From the NCBI RefSeq assembly GCF_024868665.1, contig NC_079905.1, forward strand, positions 2,539,351-2,603,350: 64,000 bases of DNA. The letters are read 5' to 3'. How positions within the stretch are numbered: position 1 is the first letter of the stretch; each line of letters starts with the position of its first letter. Source of the DNA: Triplophysa rosa. Lineage: Eukaryota > Chordata > Actinopteri > Cypriniformes > Nemacheilidae. This document shows, one piece after another, positions 24,691-37,168 of this stretch. The position numbers were made by a program, and so were the translations under genes. Under the pieces are notes generated by a model that worked only from the letters and a program-made list of their open reading frames with translations, ran no database searches and had not been told where the DNA came from.

Positions 24691-25159
24691 AGTAGTATTA
24701 AGTATTAAAAGTATTTCAAGTAGTATTAAGACTAACGCCAGACTAAGGTATCAGGCCCGGTTCCTGTAGGTGCAGAAGGGTGGGCTAGCAGATATCCTGG
24801 GTAGGCATATACCCCATGTTTTCTTTTTTTCTGATAAGAACGCGTTTTGGTAAAATGAACATTTTTGTGACAACATTTCTCCCAAATTTCATATAAAAAT
24901 GTTGTTTTTATTTGCCTTTATTTGCAGAAAAGAGAACTGGAGAAAACAACAGAAAAGATGATCTGCGTTTTTAAAACTGAAACATAGCAAAAACAAAAAA
25001 ACATCATATTTAATTTTAATGTATTAGAAAACGTAAAAAAATAATGTTTTATGAAATAACCCTGATTCTTTAAATGAGATTATTATCATGCTTTCATATT
25101 GTTGTTGACTCTCACTCTTGAGGTTTGCTTTTGTTGGAATTCAACAAACACTACAATAT

Positions 25160-25500
25160 ATGTGCGCCTAAACTAAACTCTTTTGCACAGTGTTTCGCTA
25201 CCACCTGCAGCGCGAATTGGGGTGTTTGAGATGGAGGGAGACAGATTTATTTCTGAAGCGGGAGCTTAGGAAGATGGAGCTTTCAGTCATTACTGACGGT
25301 CAACAGGTTCAAATCTAGCCCATTTATTGCAAGCAAATAAAAGCTGTTTGTTAACAGCACAAAATAAGACCGCAAAAACTCCAGTTATAATAAATTAATC
25401 TGATTTTACTGCACAATTCATTTTACATGTGTGCAGTGCGCCTAAAATTCCTTTGCACAGTATTTTGCTTCCACCTGTAGCATGTAGCATGCTTCTTTGT
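25160..25500. repeat. Imperfect direct repeat pair
   Basis: GTGCGCCTAAACTAAACTC, TTTTGCACAGTGTTTCGCT and CCACCTGCAGC near 25163 recur as GTGCGCCTAAAATTCC, TTTGCACAGTATTTTGCTT and CCACCTGTAGC near 25436. Probably two fragments of one repeat family. Confidence 0.55.
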
Positions 25501-25699
25501 TACAAACTAAAGCCGCTCTGTGAGTGAAGAGTGGCGTTGCTTTCAGCCAATAGAAAATACAATGTTTGGCGTTATTTTTTTATTCTCATTGGGTGGGTAA
25601 GACAGACGTTTAGGTGGTCTCAGGTAAATGTTAGATCTGTCTAAACTGAAAACGGCTAGTGGCATTGTTTTGTCTCAAACTGCACACAAGTCCTGCTTT

Positions 25700-25856
25700 C
25701 CTGTTTCTCAGTGGTTAGAGCATGGCGCTAGCAACGCCAAGGTCATGGGTTCGATACCAGGGGATTGCACATAGTTAGAAACAAATGTAAAGTACAATGC
25801 AATGTAAGTCGCTTTGGATAAAAGCGTCTGCCAAATGAATAAATGTAAATGTCATG
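25700..25856 (+). mobile_element. tRNA-derived SINE
   Basis: The head is tRNA-like: TCTCAGTGGTTAGAGCATGG matches a polymerase III A box and GGGTTCGATACCAGG (25747 on) matches a B box. The body then runs into GTAAGTCGCTTTGGATAAAA and GCGTCTGCCAAATGAA, a tail I recognise from many teleost SINEs, and ends in TAAATG iterations. It is not a functional tRNA because the acceptor and anticodon arms do not pair properly. Confidence 0.87.
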
Positions 25857-25962
25857 TAAGCACAAGTAATGTTGTTTTGTAAGGCATGTTTGTAAAAACG
25901 ACTTGTCCTGTCTTAATCTTATCCTTGTCCGGGAAACCACCCCCATGTCTCTCAAAAAAATA

Positions 25963-26170
25963 TACCATGGTAAGATTTTACTGTAGCTTTTTCAACCAAA
26001 ATACTATAGTATGCAACAATTTCTGTACAATAGTACTAAATTATTATGAAAACACCCTCAAACATTGTGAGAAACTTTGATCATAGTTACATTGTAAAAT
26101 ACAGAGTTGGCTAATAACTCAGCTTTTCTGTTTTGACAACTGTGTATTAAAATATTTTACCGTAGTAAAC
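25963..26170. repeat. CCATGGTAAGATTTTACTGTAG repeat, copy 2
   Basis: Same order of blocks as 24490-24690, including TATACCATGGTAAGATTTTA and ACAGAGTTGGCTAATA, on the same strand. Confidence 0.7.
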
Positions 26171-27375
26171 AAAATTATTATTATGTTTTACAGCTTTAAG
26201 GGAATCGCTCATTAAATTAAATACAAGAAATCTTGTGGAGTTCTGCACCATTTGGTCATTTTTGGAGCAGGATGTAAAATTATCACAATATTTCTGGGTG
26301 AACTATGACTCGAGCAGTCTTTTCTCATGTGAGCTACAGGGTCATTGTTTGATGGCTATACTCTGGAACATGCCGTTATCTCTGCCGCAAAGTCCAAACA
26401 TATGTTAGGAACGGTGAAGTGACAGAAATTGTCAGGCAGTAACTTCGCCTGAAGGGAGATCACTGAATAAATGGTGACCTGTTTGTTCTTATACAGTCAC
26501 TTCTTATTGCCACAACTTCAGCTGTCAAACATCAGTCTGGTGCTTTTCTTTAACCTTTACATCACTGTGCTACCCTTCTCTAGTCAGTTTGCAAGTCTAG
26601 CCAGAGATGGACTTCTGGTGCTCGACTACTTCATTTTGCTGACACTTTCACCCAAAACCACTTCTACAGTAGTACCCTTATTCTTCCGGAGAAACCTCAG
26701 GTTAGGCATTTTTCAAGAACACAATACACATAATTCAAAGATCACTACTTTAACTACAGCGCAGCACCAACCTTTACTGAATGAAGCGATTCGGAGAGGA
26801 ACACTGGACGCAGAGCTCAGATGACCATTCGACATGGCTCCCGGCAACCCGCTCACACAGGATTATGGGAAAGCAGACACGAGCTTTTCAATGCAACCTT
26901 GAGCAGGGTGAGGCACAGAGGAGGCCGCGCTACAGCCCTGGGCTGAACTGTGTCAATGCACAATTCTCTGCGGAGAAAAAAAAAACAAAGAAAGAAAGAG
27001 AAAGCCAGTGGCAAAACAGGAAATGAGATACTGTAGGAAAAAAGAGGGTACAATTACTGAACGAAAAAGCTTGGAAAGTCATTCAGGTTTAATATAATTC
27101 AAGGTGGGGAAAACATTTCTGTACATTCACAAAGGTAAAAAATGCCTGGAATTTCCCAGAGCAAGTCTTGGAAATTACAATAAATGGAGATATAGGAAGA
27201 ATTTTATATATATTTACTCATTTTGCTAGATGTCCCTTCAGAAGTAAACTGAAGAAAAAAGTAGTTTGTATGTTATATGGTTAAGAATTTAATCCCTTTC
27301 TTTTCCTTATAAAAACTACAATAGTGGTTTAATGATACATAGACTAAATCAAATTCTAGAAGGGTTGAGCATTGT
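26171..27375. other. Intergenic, no gene seen
   Basis: A 117-codon plus-strand ORF at 26471-26824 is rich in Leu, Phe and Ser but has no domain. A GA/A-rich stretch near 26970-27010 is low complexity. Confidence 0.4.
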
Positions 27376-28080
27376 TTAAAGATCGCGTATCACAGGCAGT
27401 TTCTACCAATCTCATATTAATCTTGAGTGCCTATACAGTAGTATTGCATATGTCGTATCTTCGAAGAGTATTTAGTTTGATCAACTTGATAAAAGAGAGA
27501 TACAGCTGTACGATTATTTCCGGAAAAACACGAGCTGCTAGAGGTGGGACTAGTGGGGAGAACTACAGCACGAGCAAGCGATTGCCAACAAAACACAGAC
27601 GTATGACTTTGTTTGACTTAGCGCGTGCAGTTCATGTCCGACATCTTTTAGCACTGGGACCGCGCCATCTATCAGTTTCAAACAATCTCCAAATCCAGCG
27701 TTAATCCACCGTTTATATAACATCCATCACTGAAATGCCGTGAACAAACAGACACTGCAGCGCAGATAACGTTGATGGTAAGCGGGTCTCGCTCGTCGGT
27801 TGGCTCGTGGGCGGGCTCTTTCTTTCGCCTTGCCATGCTTTTCCGGGAGAATGGCCAATAAAAAGAAAAAGATCCCATTGATGACACAGGGATCCAGAAT
27901 TATAAAAAAAACTTTCTGAAACAAGTTGGAGTGCTGGGGGAGTGTATCAAGTACAGAAATACTACGTCATACGTCCAACTCGTTTTGTAACAAGTTGACC
28001 ATGTTAAGCACGAGAAGCCAGCATGTTTAACAGTGTAAAGAAGTCAGAATGCATGACATAGCATGATACCCGATCTTTAA
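27376..28080. mobile_element. TTAA-bounded element A, uninterrupted copy
   Basis: Left end TTAAAGATCGCGTATC; right end on the opposite strand TTAAAGATCGGGTATC, both starting at TTAA; length 705 bp. It shares long stretches with 36585-37172, for example GATACAGCTGTACGATTATT, TCTCCAAATCCAGCGTTA, ACAGAAATACTACG and CAAGTTGACCATGTTAAGCA. Unlike that copy it has no insertion at the last-named site. On the minus strand it carries a THAP-like fragment. Confidence 0.85.
27678..27887 (-). pseudogene. THAP-domain-like fragment in element A
   Basis: The minus-strand frame contains VCSRHFSDGCYINGG, matching the C-x-x-H and following Asp-x-Cys-Tyr/Phe segment of the THAP zinc finger (family knowledge), preceded by a basic stretch. 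It lacks a verifiable first Cys pair and ends soon after, so it is a partial or decayed domain. The related copy at 36621-37031 retains AVPAIKD, the place where THAP domains have their AVPTIF-like box. THAP domains occur in Kolobok and P-type transposases, which fits the TTAA ends. Confidence 0.5.
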
Positions 28081-29569
28081 ATTTATTCATTCTAATTACG
28101 ATTACAATGCTTATTGACTGCAAAAAACATTATATATATATACACACACATACATACATATATACAGTATATACTATATTGTAGCGACTACAATGAAATG
28201 ATGGTAAATTTGTGGTTATTGTGCTTTACTACAAACACCATTGGTAACTACGGTTACTATAGTAAAAAAGGTTCATTTTCATAAGGGCTTTTATTGAGAT
28301 ATAAGAAGATTCTTTCCATATATGCACTTACGGGGATTAAAAAGAGGAATTTAAATTTCATATCAAGTATCCAATCCCAACTTTCGATTCCAGAACTGGA
28401 AATAATTTTCGATTCCCAACCCTAAATGCTAGTGTGGTTGTACTTTGATCTAAAAATGATACTGAACGATTACAAAATATTCCAAGGGGCTTATTCATTA
28501 TTGTTTTACATTATTTAAGATCATGTTAATCACTCGGAGTTTAATATCAGGGTTCAGTCAAGATAAGTGTTCTTATCTGAGAAGTCTGTTTGCATCTCTT
28601 CCAGACCAGGTCACCGTGATCACAGCTGAGTTTAAATCAAGGAAGCTACGATGTCACCATTTCCCCCCGATTCTAGATCAGTTTTGTCTGAAGACTATGC
28701 GAAGGATAAATCACTCCAGCATGAAGAACAGAGTTTCCAGACCATTTCCTCTCTTTGATTGTCCCGTTATGTTGAGCCTCGTAATAGCTTGTTGTGTATC
28801 ATAAATCTCCGCTCCTCTCTCTCCTGTTCCTCTCTCAAATCTGAGATCCGTCGCACAGTACCCTGTAGCTTAAATACAATTCGATGTGGCAGCTCAGACC
28901 TGCACTATAGAGATTTCGTCAATATTTTCAATTAGTTAAATAATTGTTTATAGAATATGCTCTGAAATTATGTTTAAAAGACAAAACGCCAAAAAATAAG
29001 AGAGACTTTTGCTGGTTCATAAATATGATTTTGAATACATTATCTCATATCATCATCTTTGAAACAGCCTTAGATGTCAAACTGGTTTTATTATTATTCC
29101 ACGTTTTAGCTAATCATAGCCTCTGAAATTCAGTGTCAGACAGTTTTGCTCACAGCTGCTTTATCTCAGATGAGTACATCTGTAAAGCGTACGCACAGTG
29201 CAAGACACAAATCAAACAGCGAGAGACGTCTGATCATGTGAAGACATTAGACGAAGCCGTGGGGTAAGTCCGACTCTACCCCCTGACCTCTCTGAAGAGA
29301 ATCTGAGGGTTGGCTCTCAGATGGCGGGCCCCTGGAGGGTAACCAGTGGTTTTTATGTTCTGCTGGAAGGCATCTCTCGCTCGCTCGCTCTCTCATTCTC
29401 TCCATCAGGCAAAAATAAAAAGAATGATAGCATATATTTCGTGAAAAAGCAGGAAGTACAGCAACACAGACAAAGCAAAAGGCATGCACGGGGAAATAAC
29501 AGCACCTCCATCAATTCTACGAATAATAAAACCAGGCTCAGAAGAATCTGTTTTTAGATCACAAAGATA
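28081..29569. other. Intergenic, no gene seen; TA/CA-rich repeat at about 28128-28170
   Basis: A TATATACACACATACATACA low-complexity patch is followed by AT-rich unique sequence. Short ORFs on both strands have no domain signal. Confidence 0.4.
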
Positions 29570-30716
29570 TAGGGCTGTCAAAGTTTGTGTTAACATGATA
29601 TATGTCTGTGTACTGTACATATTAATTTTGTATTTATAAACACATTATTAAGAAAATATAAATATATATAAAAATGAATAAGGGTCATTCTGTGTCAACT
29701 CAACCATAGGTCCCCAGCTCAAATTTTTCCTTTTTACAGAAGCAAGAGATGAAAGACAAAATATGAAATGCCAACGATGAATAGTTATTAAGTAATCAAT
29801 TACTTTGTAGAAGGAGGTAAAAATGACAATTTTCACTCTAAATTTGGAGCCATATTAGAGGGGGTAAAAAATGACATGAGAACTATGCCAGCATCATTAT
29901 TTTATTTTTACACAAAGATCAGTATATCTGTTAGTAAATCTGTTAATTTTAAGAATCTTTGATGCATTTTATGCCAATGGTGACAGCTCAAAAATGAAGA
30001 AAGGGCATTTTTGTGTTCTTTTTACAAAATACGCATGCCTCTAACTCCAGAACCGTTAGAGATACCTTAATGTCCTTTTAGATTCTTGTTCTTGACCAAC
30101 GTGTCTTTTGGGAACTACATTTTTAAAGCCCTATAAGGTGCAGTCCTAGAGATATGAGGATCTAAATGTGGCTTTATGAGAAAACTGTTAAAATGCACAC
30201 ATTTTCAGTCATCAGAAACCAAATGTGGGTCATTTTTCAAAAATCTGGTGTTTCATTTCTTTTAAAGAGGAATGTCTGAAGAACAAATAGTGTTGAATCT
30301 AGAACTGTATCTTTCTTTTAAAACAACTGCATTGAACATATACATTTTAACAACATCCTAGTATACAAAACTACTAATATGGCTCCAAATTTCAGGTGAA
30401 AATTGTCATGTTTACCTCCCTCTACAAAGTAATTGATTACTTAATAACTATTCACCTGTGGCATTTCATATTTTTTTAACATCCCTCCAGATGTTGGTCT
30501 TGCCTCTGTAAAAACAGAAAAAAATCAAAAATTTGAGCCGGGGAAATATTCAAAATTTGGTTGATTTGACACGGAATGACCCATAAACGTTTTTATAGAT
30601 TTAAAGTATTGATAAATAAACACATCTAAATATTGTGTTTATAAATACAAAATTAATATACACAGTACACACTAAGTACACACGATTAATCGCAAATAAT
30701 CATTTGACAGCCATAG
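29570..30716. mobile_element. GGGCTGTCAAA-type MITE, split by a later insertion
   Basis: The left part TAGGGCTGTCAAAGTTTG and right part CATTTGACAGCCATAG are the inverted ends. ATTAATTTTGTATTTATAAA on the left and TTTATAAATACAAAATTAAT on the right continue the arms. The intact relative at 57571-57754 is only 184 bp; here the arms are pushed apart by the 901-bp element at 29682-30582. Confidence 0.82.
29682..30582. mobile_element. 901-bp DNA element with long TIRs nested in a MITE
   Basis: Left end GGGTCATTCTGTGTCAACT; right end on the opposite strand GGGTCATTCCGTGTCAAAT. The arms extend about 190 bp each (AATTACTTTGTAGAAGGAGG against CCTCCCTCTACAAAGTAATT). ATAA precedes the left end and follows the right end, a likely 4-bp target duplication. 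The centre has no ORF of note, so the element is non-autonomous. Confidence 0.85.
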
Positions 30717-32624
30717 ATCAAACATTTCCTGAGAGAAAACAGCTTGTGTTACAACAAACCCAATTCACAATGTCATAAATTACGATCTTCATACTGCAAA
30801 ATCATCAAAACACCAAAAGTCCAGCTCATGTAAAAGAAATCAGTAATATTGCAAAAGTGTTCAGTATTCAGAGACGGAATTAGAATTGCCTTTTCACCGT
30901 CTTGTTACTTTGCACAGAAAAATGATCAAATATTTCTCAAATCTCTTTGCCACGTCAACAAGACAAGACGCAGCAACACGTAAAATTGAGTGCCAGATCA
31001 AAACTTCTAATATGCAGAGACTTAAATAGAGAACTGAATAGTAGGTCTTTTAAATTGAGGGTGTGAACTCAATTTAAGACGGCATTGTCAGCATTGTCCT
31101 TCTCACAGCGCGTTTGTTCAGAGATGGTTTTTGTGTACGATATTACCTCACACACGGCTTTTAGAGATATATTTATTGGTAGCCCTTTTTTTACATCATG
31201 GTTACTTTTAAGTAGATGTTCAATAGTAAACAGAATGCCAAATGAGCTAGTTTTTATTTAAAGTAAGTGTGCACAAGTTACTTATAAAAAAGTATACAGT
31301 AAGTAGATATATATACATACATACATACTGTACATACATATATATATATATATATATCAAATACAGCCTGAGATGGGAAAGCAAATGAATTCTCTATCAC
31401 TGTAGCTTGCTTGAAATAACCATTTTTATGATGGTTTATCCTAATCTAATTAAATATATTTTTTATTACAAAGCAAGGATAACGCATATGGACATTAATA
31501 TTACTTATTAATAGAATAACATATAGGCACTATAATAAAAATCTGCATTTGTATTGCTGTCGTATAACGTTGACATTCTTCTGCCGGTCTTAAATGCCGC
31601 TAGTCAGTGATATTCAAAACCAGAAACGGGAGAGAAAAAAAAACAGGAAATGATAGCTGGGGGAAATCAGCATAATGTGAGGGTTTCAAATTTTGTGTGC
31701 GTGTGGTGTAGTGTACATATTTTCCAGGGGTTTTCAAGTCCTTGGTCAAGGGGAATGTCAAACGTTCCTGTTTGTCATTGTTGACTCGCCGTCACAGACA
31801 GCACAGAACATGTAAGCCCTGGTTTACCGAGGTGAAACGCTGAGGCAGGACTGATATCGTGCTAAAAGCCACAAGCGGACTACAGAGAAGAAAAGCTGAG
31901 AGTTCAATATCCTTTAAAACGATCAAAAGCAAAACAAATCTACAACTAAAATAAACTCACAATTACCTTAATGCATGAAGGAACAAACCACACAACAGCC
32001 AAGAAATAAAAACAACACTGCAAATATGAAAATCAAAGCTTTATTTTAATTTAGGAAACTGCCCCGTGTGCTCGAATTCTCCACATTTCATCTTTCATTT
32101 CACTCCTTTGTAATTGAGCAGGCGAACGCTTTCTCACCGTTTCTTCATTACCTCTGGTTAAAAATCGCTCCCTCTTGCTTTTGAATTCAAATGACTTCCA
32201 TTTGAAGCAGCAGTTTTCATTATAAATAATGACTGTCTCAATTGAGTATCGTTTCCGATAGCCGTAATCCTTTTAAGAAAGTATAATGGTCATAAAGGCG
32301 TGAAAAGTCTCAGCGAGACACAAATAAAACTAGAATACAAATCCAGTCGTATTTGTCATATTTCTAATTTATAAACCATCTTATTTGACTGGCCATTTTA
32401 CGACCTGCAGGCACAGAGATAAGAAAACAGAATCTTTCTCTGCGTTGTTTTTTACTTCTGTCCGTTTCCTCACATTTCTTTCAGAACTGATAATATTTTG
32501 TCTCCTCCCACTCCCAGTCTTGTCATTTCTCCTCAAATTTCCTATCGTCTTTTCCTCATCTATCGACATCATTCTCTCACCGTCTGTCTTGTCTCTCCTC
32601 ATCTCGTTTTGTCTCTTCTCATCT
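30717..32624. other. Intergenic, no gene seen; TA-rich repeats at about 31300-31360
   Basis: ATATATACATACATACATAC and TATATATATATAT patches. The rest is AT-rich without recognisable exons. Confidence 0.4.
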
Positions 32625-32850
32625 CAGTCATTGACCTGCGATGGTTTAGTGGCTGGTCTCGTGTCCCTTAACAGCTGCAGCTGATGCCGCTTATGGCCCC
32701 TCATCCTCGGGTCCCAATTAGGCCCTGCAATCCGGGCAGGTCTCTCCAGAGACGCCCCACCCCACCAACCCCCCCACCCCGCAGGACTGAAACAGAACTG
32801 CCAGTCTCTGACGCTGATGAGGGGCAACAGTAGCTGTAGGGGAGGGCAGT
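32625..32850. promoter_or_regulatory. Candidate conserved non-coding element
   Basis: GC-richer island in AT-rich surroundings, with abutting E-box cores (AACAGCTGCAGCTGATG), CCCAATTAGGCCC and a C-rich run. ORFs here lack domains. Regulatory role is inferred from composition only. Confidence 0.3.
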
Positions 32851-33739
32851 TAGAGCTCCAACCTCTAAGGTCTCGCCTGTAAAAGTTTTTTCAGAATAAA
32901 TGCCACTCAGGGCTTGTTTTTTTCTGCGCTACTGTCATAACAGCTCTCAGCTACTGGCAAAGCGAACTCATCGAATCAAACAGTGGGTTTAATAAGTTCT
33001 TTTTACAAATTTAGTCAGTCTTCTTTTTCTTTTCTGCTTACTTCCTATCATACTTTTCCTTTGAATTAATAGTGTAAAGGTTGGCGTCTATAGGGTCCGA
33101 AGGCGGTCAGGGGTCTCTGGCAACATGCTTTTTCATCATATTCCATCATGCACTGAATCAGTGTTTTCATAATTACATCAGAACATGTGAACAGTCAAGA
33201 ACATTCTGATGGACCACTGATGGCAAATTTTCTCTTTAAATGGAATCATTATTGGCTATTCATTAAAGCCATTACATGAAACGGGGATATAAAACAATAT
33301 TTGCCAAGCAATTAGTATTCTTAGGAAGGTATCCAATACACCATTGAGACCACAATCAAAAAAACAAAAGTGGCAAATTATGCATTCAGAGAATATACAC
33401 TGATATCATTTAAACTCTTAATGGCACACTGTAGAAAATTATACCTATTCCTGTCAAGATTACAGTCCTGACTGTTTGTCATTAAATGCATTTAAAGAAA
33501 ATTGTATAAAATATTCTCAATGGGACATTCTCATTCAGAAAACAAGGCTGATAAACAAGGCAGCTCTACAGTATATCTTCTTGTATTTTTACTCAATATT
33601 ACTCTTTATTCTGTTTCTTGAGCAGATCACCTGCGCTAATCGATACTGTTTGCTATAGATCTGCGCTTGCGCCCGCGGCCCTACACATCACAATGCTCTC
33701 GTCGGTTTAGCATCGGCGATTCGTCGGGTCATAAAATCT
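32851..33739. other. Intergenic, no gene seen
   Basis: AT-rich, apparently unique sequence with a short GC-rich stretch near 33665-33690. No exon signal. Confidence 0.4.
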
Positions 33740-34220
33740 TACCCTGCGTTCCAATTTGCCTACTTATACTAGCCCTAATAGTAGGTACTGTTTTTGTGTT
33801 GGAATAGTAGGGACTTTTGAGTGCTTGGCAAAAGAGATTGACCGCACTGGGACATACTAACAGGAAGCGGAAGTGGCCGTTGTTGCCAAGACAACATTGT
33901 AGCCAATAACTGTCACACACATCAAAATACAGCTCTTCTTTTCATTAAGGTATTTATTCATTCATTATTTCGTATGTAACGTTTACTGTATACTTACATT
34001 TGTTAATTTAGTGACGCATATTAATGCATTGGAGCGCCACTAAACTCCGCCTACTCGCGGTGAGTTGTGGGTAATATCAGCCGTTAGAGTGTGCACTTCG
34101 AATTTCTACCGGATGTAGGTCATCGGGAATACTATTTTCAACATACTACGATTTGGGACATACTAGTTCTACTTTCGAATACTATTAGGACGGAAAGTAT
34201 GCTGATTGGAACGCAGGGTA
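33740..34220. mobile_element. TIR element with CCCTGCGTTCCAAT ends
   Basis: TACCCTGCGTTCCAATTTGC at the left; on the opposite strand at the right TACCCTGCGTTCCAATCAGC. Arms continue with GTAGG, TACTATTAG and AATACTATT blocks. Length 481 bp. A 2-bp TA may be the target duplication. Contents are non-coding. Confidence 0.85.
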
Positions 34221-34374
34221 ACGTTAGGAAATTTAGGAAATAGAACACGAATACACAATTATACGCCTTTAAGCGCAAGCCAAACGGTTCAGTTGATTCG
34301 CGAGTTCGTGAAACAACACAAATATGGCGTTACATCCAAGCTCTTTCGATTCAGAATTACATTTATGTCATCAC

Positions 34375-34853
34375 CAGTGTTGGGTAAGTTACTCCGAAAA
34401 AGTAATTAATTACTAGTTACTAATTACACATTTGATAATGTAATTAGATTACTGTACAAGTTACTCTCTTCAAAAAGTATTTAATTACTTATTACTAATT
34501 ACTTTCTATATCCTACATCAACCCTGATGAGTTAAGTGATTCAAGGATAGACATGAAACGGCTCTTTTAATTCATTCAAATAAATAATATAAAACTACAT
34601 AAAATATTATTATTAATTACAAATGTGAGAATTATACATTAAAGCATGGATTTTGAAGTTAGACTTTGAATTTTGATGTAAATTCCTCTTCTGCACACAC
34701 ACATATTACACAAAGTATTTACTTTAATTACATCAGAAGTAACTGTAATTAAATTACAGAAAAAACAAGAGTAATCCCTTACTTTACTTTTTCAAGATAA
34801 AGTAATTAAATTACAGTAACTAATTACTTAGTAACTAGTTACACCCAACACTG
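34375..34853. mobile_element. Non-autonomous hAT-like element with perfect 8-bp TSD
   Basis: Ends CAGTGTTGGGTAAGTTACT and AGTTACACCCAACACTG are inverted repeats. The 8 bp GTCATCAC stands directly before (34367-34374) and directly after (34854-34861) the element. An 8-bp duplication with CAGTG ends is the hAT signature (family knowledge). The interior is AT-rich, full of TAATTAC units, with no transposase. The exact duplication suggests a comparatively young insertion. Confidence 0.93.
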
Positions 34854-34861
34854 GTCATCAC

Positions 34862-36584
34862 TTACCTTCACGTCGTTTAAAAGTAATTTCTTCCTCAGTT
34901 ATGGCCTCTAAACGGCAATAAGCTCCATGGGAAAAGTCCATCAGACAAGATAACACGTATTATGAAGACACGTCATAGCTTTTTACGAGGTAGCGGACTA
35001 AATAGAAGTCATTGTTCACCATACTTCACCTACTGTAGTGACTTAAAGTTGCCAGTTGTATAAACAGCCGCTAAATTAAGACTGTGTCTTAACAGCTATT
35101 CTCACAGACTAGCAATTAGTTAGGACTAATCAGTCTTACTTTTCATATTTCACTAATACCAATCTACCTTTTTATTTACCTGACTTGAAGAAAAAGATTA
35201 GGTGACTAATTTGTAAGACTAGTCTAAGCAGTTTCTGCAAACGGACCCTTCACGTTAAACTTTGAGCCGGAAGTACTACCGACTCGTGCCATATAAGGAA
35301 AGGTAGGCTGAAACGTAATTGCTAAGTGATGTGGGATTAGGAACTTTTTCACTGTTTATGCTACTTATGTCTTGCTCTACAATAAATAAATAAATGATGT
35401 CAGAGAAAAATGAATGAAATAAAGTACGTGTGATTTGTAAAGTGTCAGAATAAACTACTACTATATCATTTTGTTATAATGAATAAACAAGCACAACCCC
35501 TTCTTTATTTCCTGCTTATTATGATTCCGCGTGATACAACATGTTAGTGTTTGTACTGTAGGCATAATGTTTTTATAACGGTTTTTAACTTTCAGCTCTC
35601 TTCGTTGTGAACCACAGAATAGATTTATACGAAGAGAACTGAAATGTCACTATGGTCATATCTCCAAATCTGCCGTGATAAATGTCAAACAACACGAGTG
35701 AAAGACAGACAGATTATCTAAATCACTTGCCAATTCATTTCTAGTGGCTCTTTCAGTGTGACCTGTGCTGTGTCATATTGGTCTGCACACAGTGAGTGTA
35801 CTTTAATAAAACATTTCTATACAATGCTTTTCCTGTGGCACATTATACAAAAATCACAAATGAGACAGGAAAACAATTATATGGATTTTTTATTCAGTAT
35901 AAATGGCATGCATTCTAATAAATGAATAGTGACTCACAACAAAGGCACTCAGTTCCACATAATCTGCTCATAATCTTTAAACATTGGAAGTAATACTTCT
36001 AACTTCAGTTTCATCATGAGAATGAGAGAAGACAAGATGTTAAAATAGAGAATAATATAAGCACACAGGGATATTCATGAATTTCTACAGAAAGTAATTT
36101 AAAACACAGACACTGGTAAACTACTACAAAAGCATTTATATTTCTCAAAGAAAAATAACTATCAGCACAGACAGAAGAGGCAGAGAACAAGATACATTAT
36201 TAAACATGTTGAAAAGTATGAACCTGATGGCATATTATTGAACCACTGACAGGTAAAAATCATTGTAAATTATTTGTCACCTTCGAGGCCAACTAACCTC
36301 CACGCATGTAAGTTTTGTTATATAGCTGTAAATTACAGTTAAACACTTATTCAACATAAAAGTCAGACTTAGAAGAGATATGAGCCACATTTAAAATGTT
36401 CAAACCCAAAGTGCATTTGACTGTTTTAGCCAATCAGTGAACAGAAGAGCTGTCAATGGTCGCTGTCCGTGGTGCTGAACGTTCAAAAAACAAGATCTCA
36501 AACAACTTGTGCCTCAACGTTCAAGCAAATATTATATATAAAATATTTATAATATAAAGGAATTATATTTTGCATAAAGAAGAC
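34862..36584. other. Intergenic, no gene seen; an old repeat near 35090-35250
   Basis: AATTAGTTAGGACTAATCAG and TTAGGTGACTAATTTGTAAG blocks look like opposite arms of a decayed repeat. The remainder is AT-rich without exons. Confidence 0.4.
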
Positions 36585-36620
36585 TTAAAGCGGCCGTATC
36601 TCAGACAGTTTCTGCATATC

Positions 36621-37031
36621 TCATGTTAATCTTGAGTACTTACAGGATAGTATCACACCCTTCAAATATCTGTAGTCTTTAGTTTGATCACATTTATAAA
36701 AGACAGATACAGCTGTACGATTATTTCCGAAAACATACGATGCGTGTGGGAGGGACAACAGTTTCACTTGCGGTTCATGTCCGGCATCTTTTATCGCTGG
36801 GACCGCCGTTCCATCTATCAGATTCAAACGATCTCCAAATCCAGCGTTATATCCACCGTTTATATAACATTCATCACCCAAATGCAGCGAACAAACAAAT
36901 ACAGCTGAACTTCGCAAACGTAGTGCTCTCACTGTCTCCTGCACGCAAGTGAAAGTGACTTGTGCGCATGCTCCTTCTCCCGCTGTCCTTGGTTGAAGCG
37001 TGCCGCGTGCTTTTCCAGGAGAATTGTCCAA
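36621..37031 (-). pseudogene. THAP-like C-terminal fragment in element A
   Basis: Open for 136 codons. It contains FVCSLHLGDECYINGG (THAP C-x-x-H then Asp-x-Cys-Tyr), and about 20 residues later RLNLIDGTAVPAIKD, equivalent to the conserved AVP box that closes THAP domains. The first Cys pair is not visible and the His-Phe step is changed to His-Leu. It is probably a fossil of the DNA-binding part of a transposase, or a captured host THAP exon. The open frame after the domain (KDAGHEPQV) is also gene-like. Confidence 0.55.
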
Positions 37032-37168
37032 TAAGGGACTAAGAAGTTGCTACGAAACAAATTTTTATGTTCGAAAAAAACTTTCCGAAACCTGTACGAA
37101 CGCTGAGTGTATCGAGCACAGAAATACTACGCCATACGTCTAACTCGTTTTTTGACAAGTTGACCATG

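Noticed and set aside
25700..25856. A true tRNA gene
   Set aside because: Good A and B boxes but no cloverleaf acceptor pairing, and a SINE tail follows.
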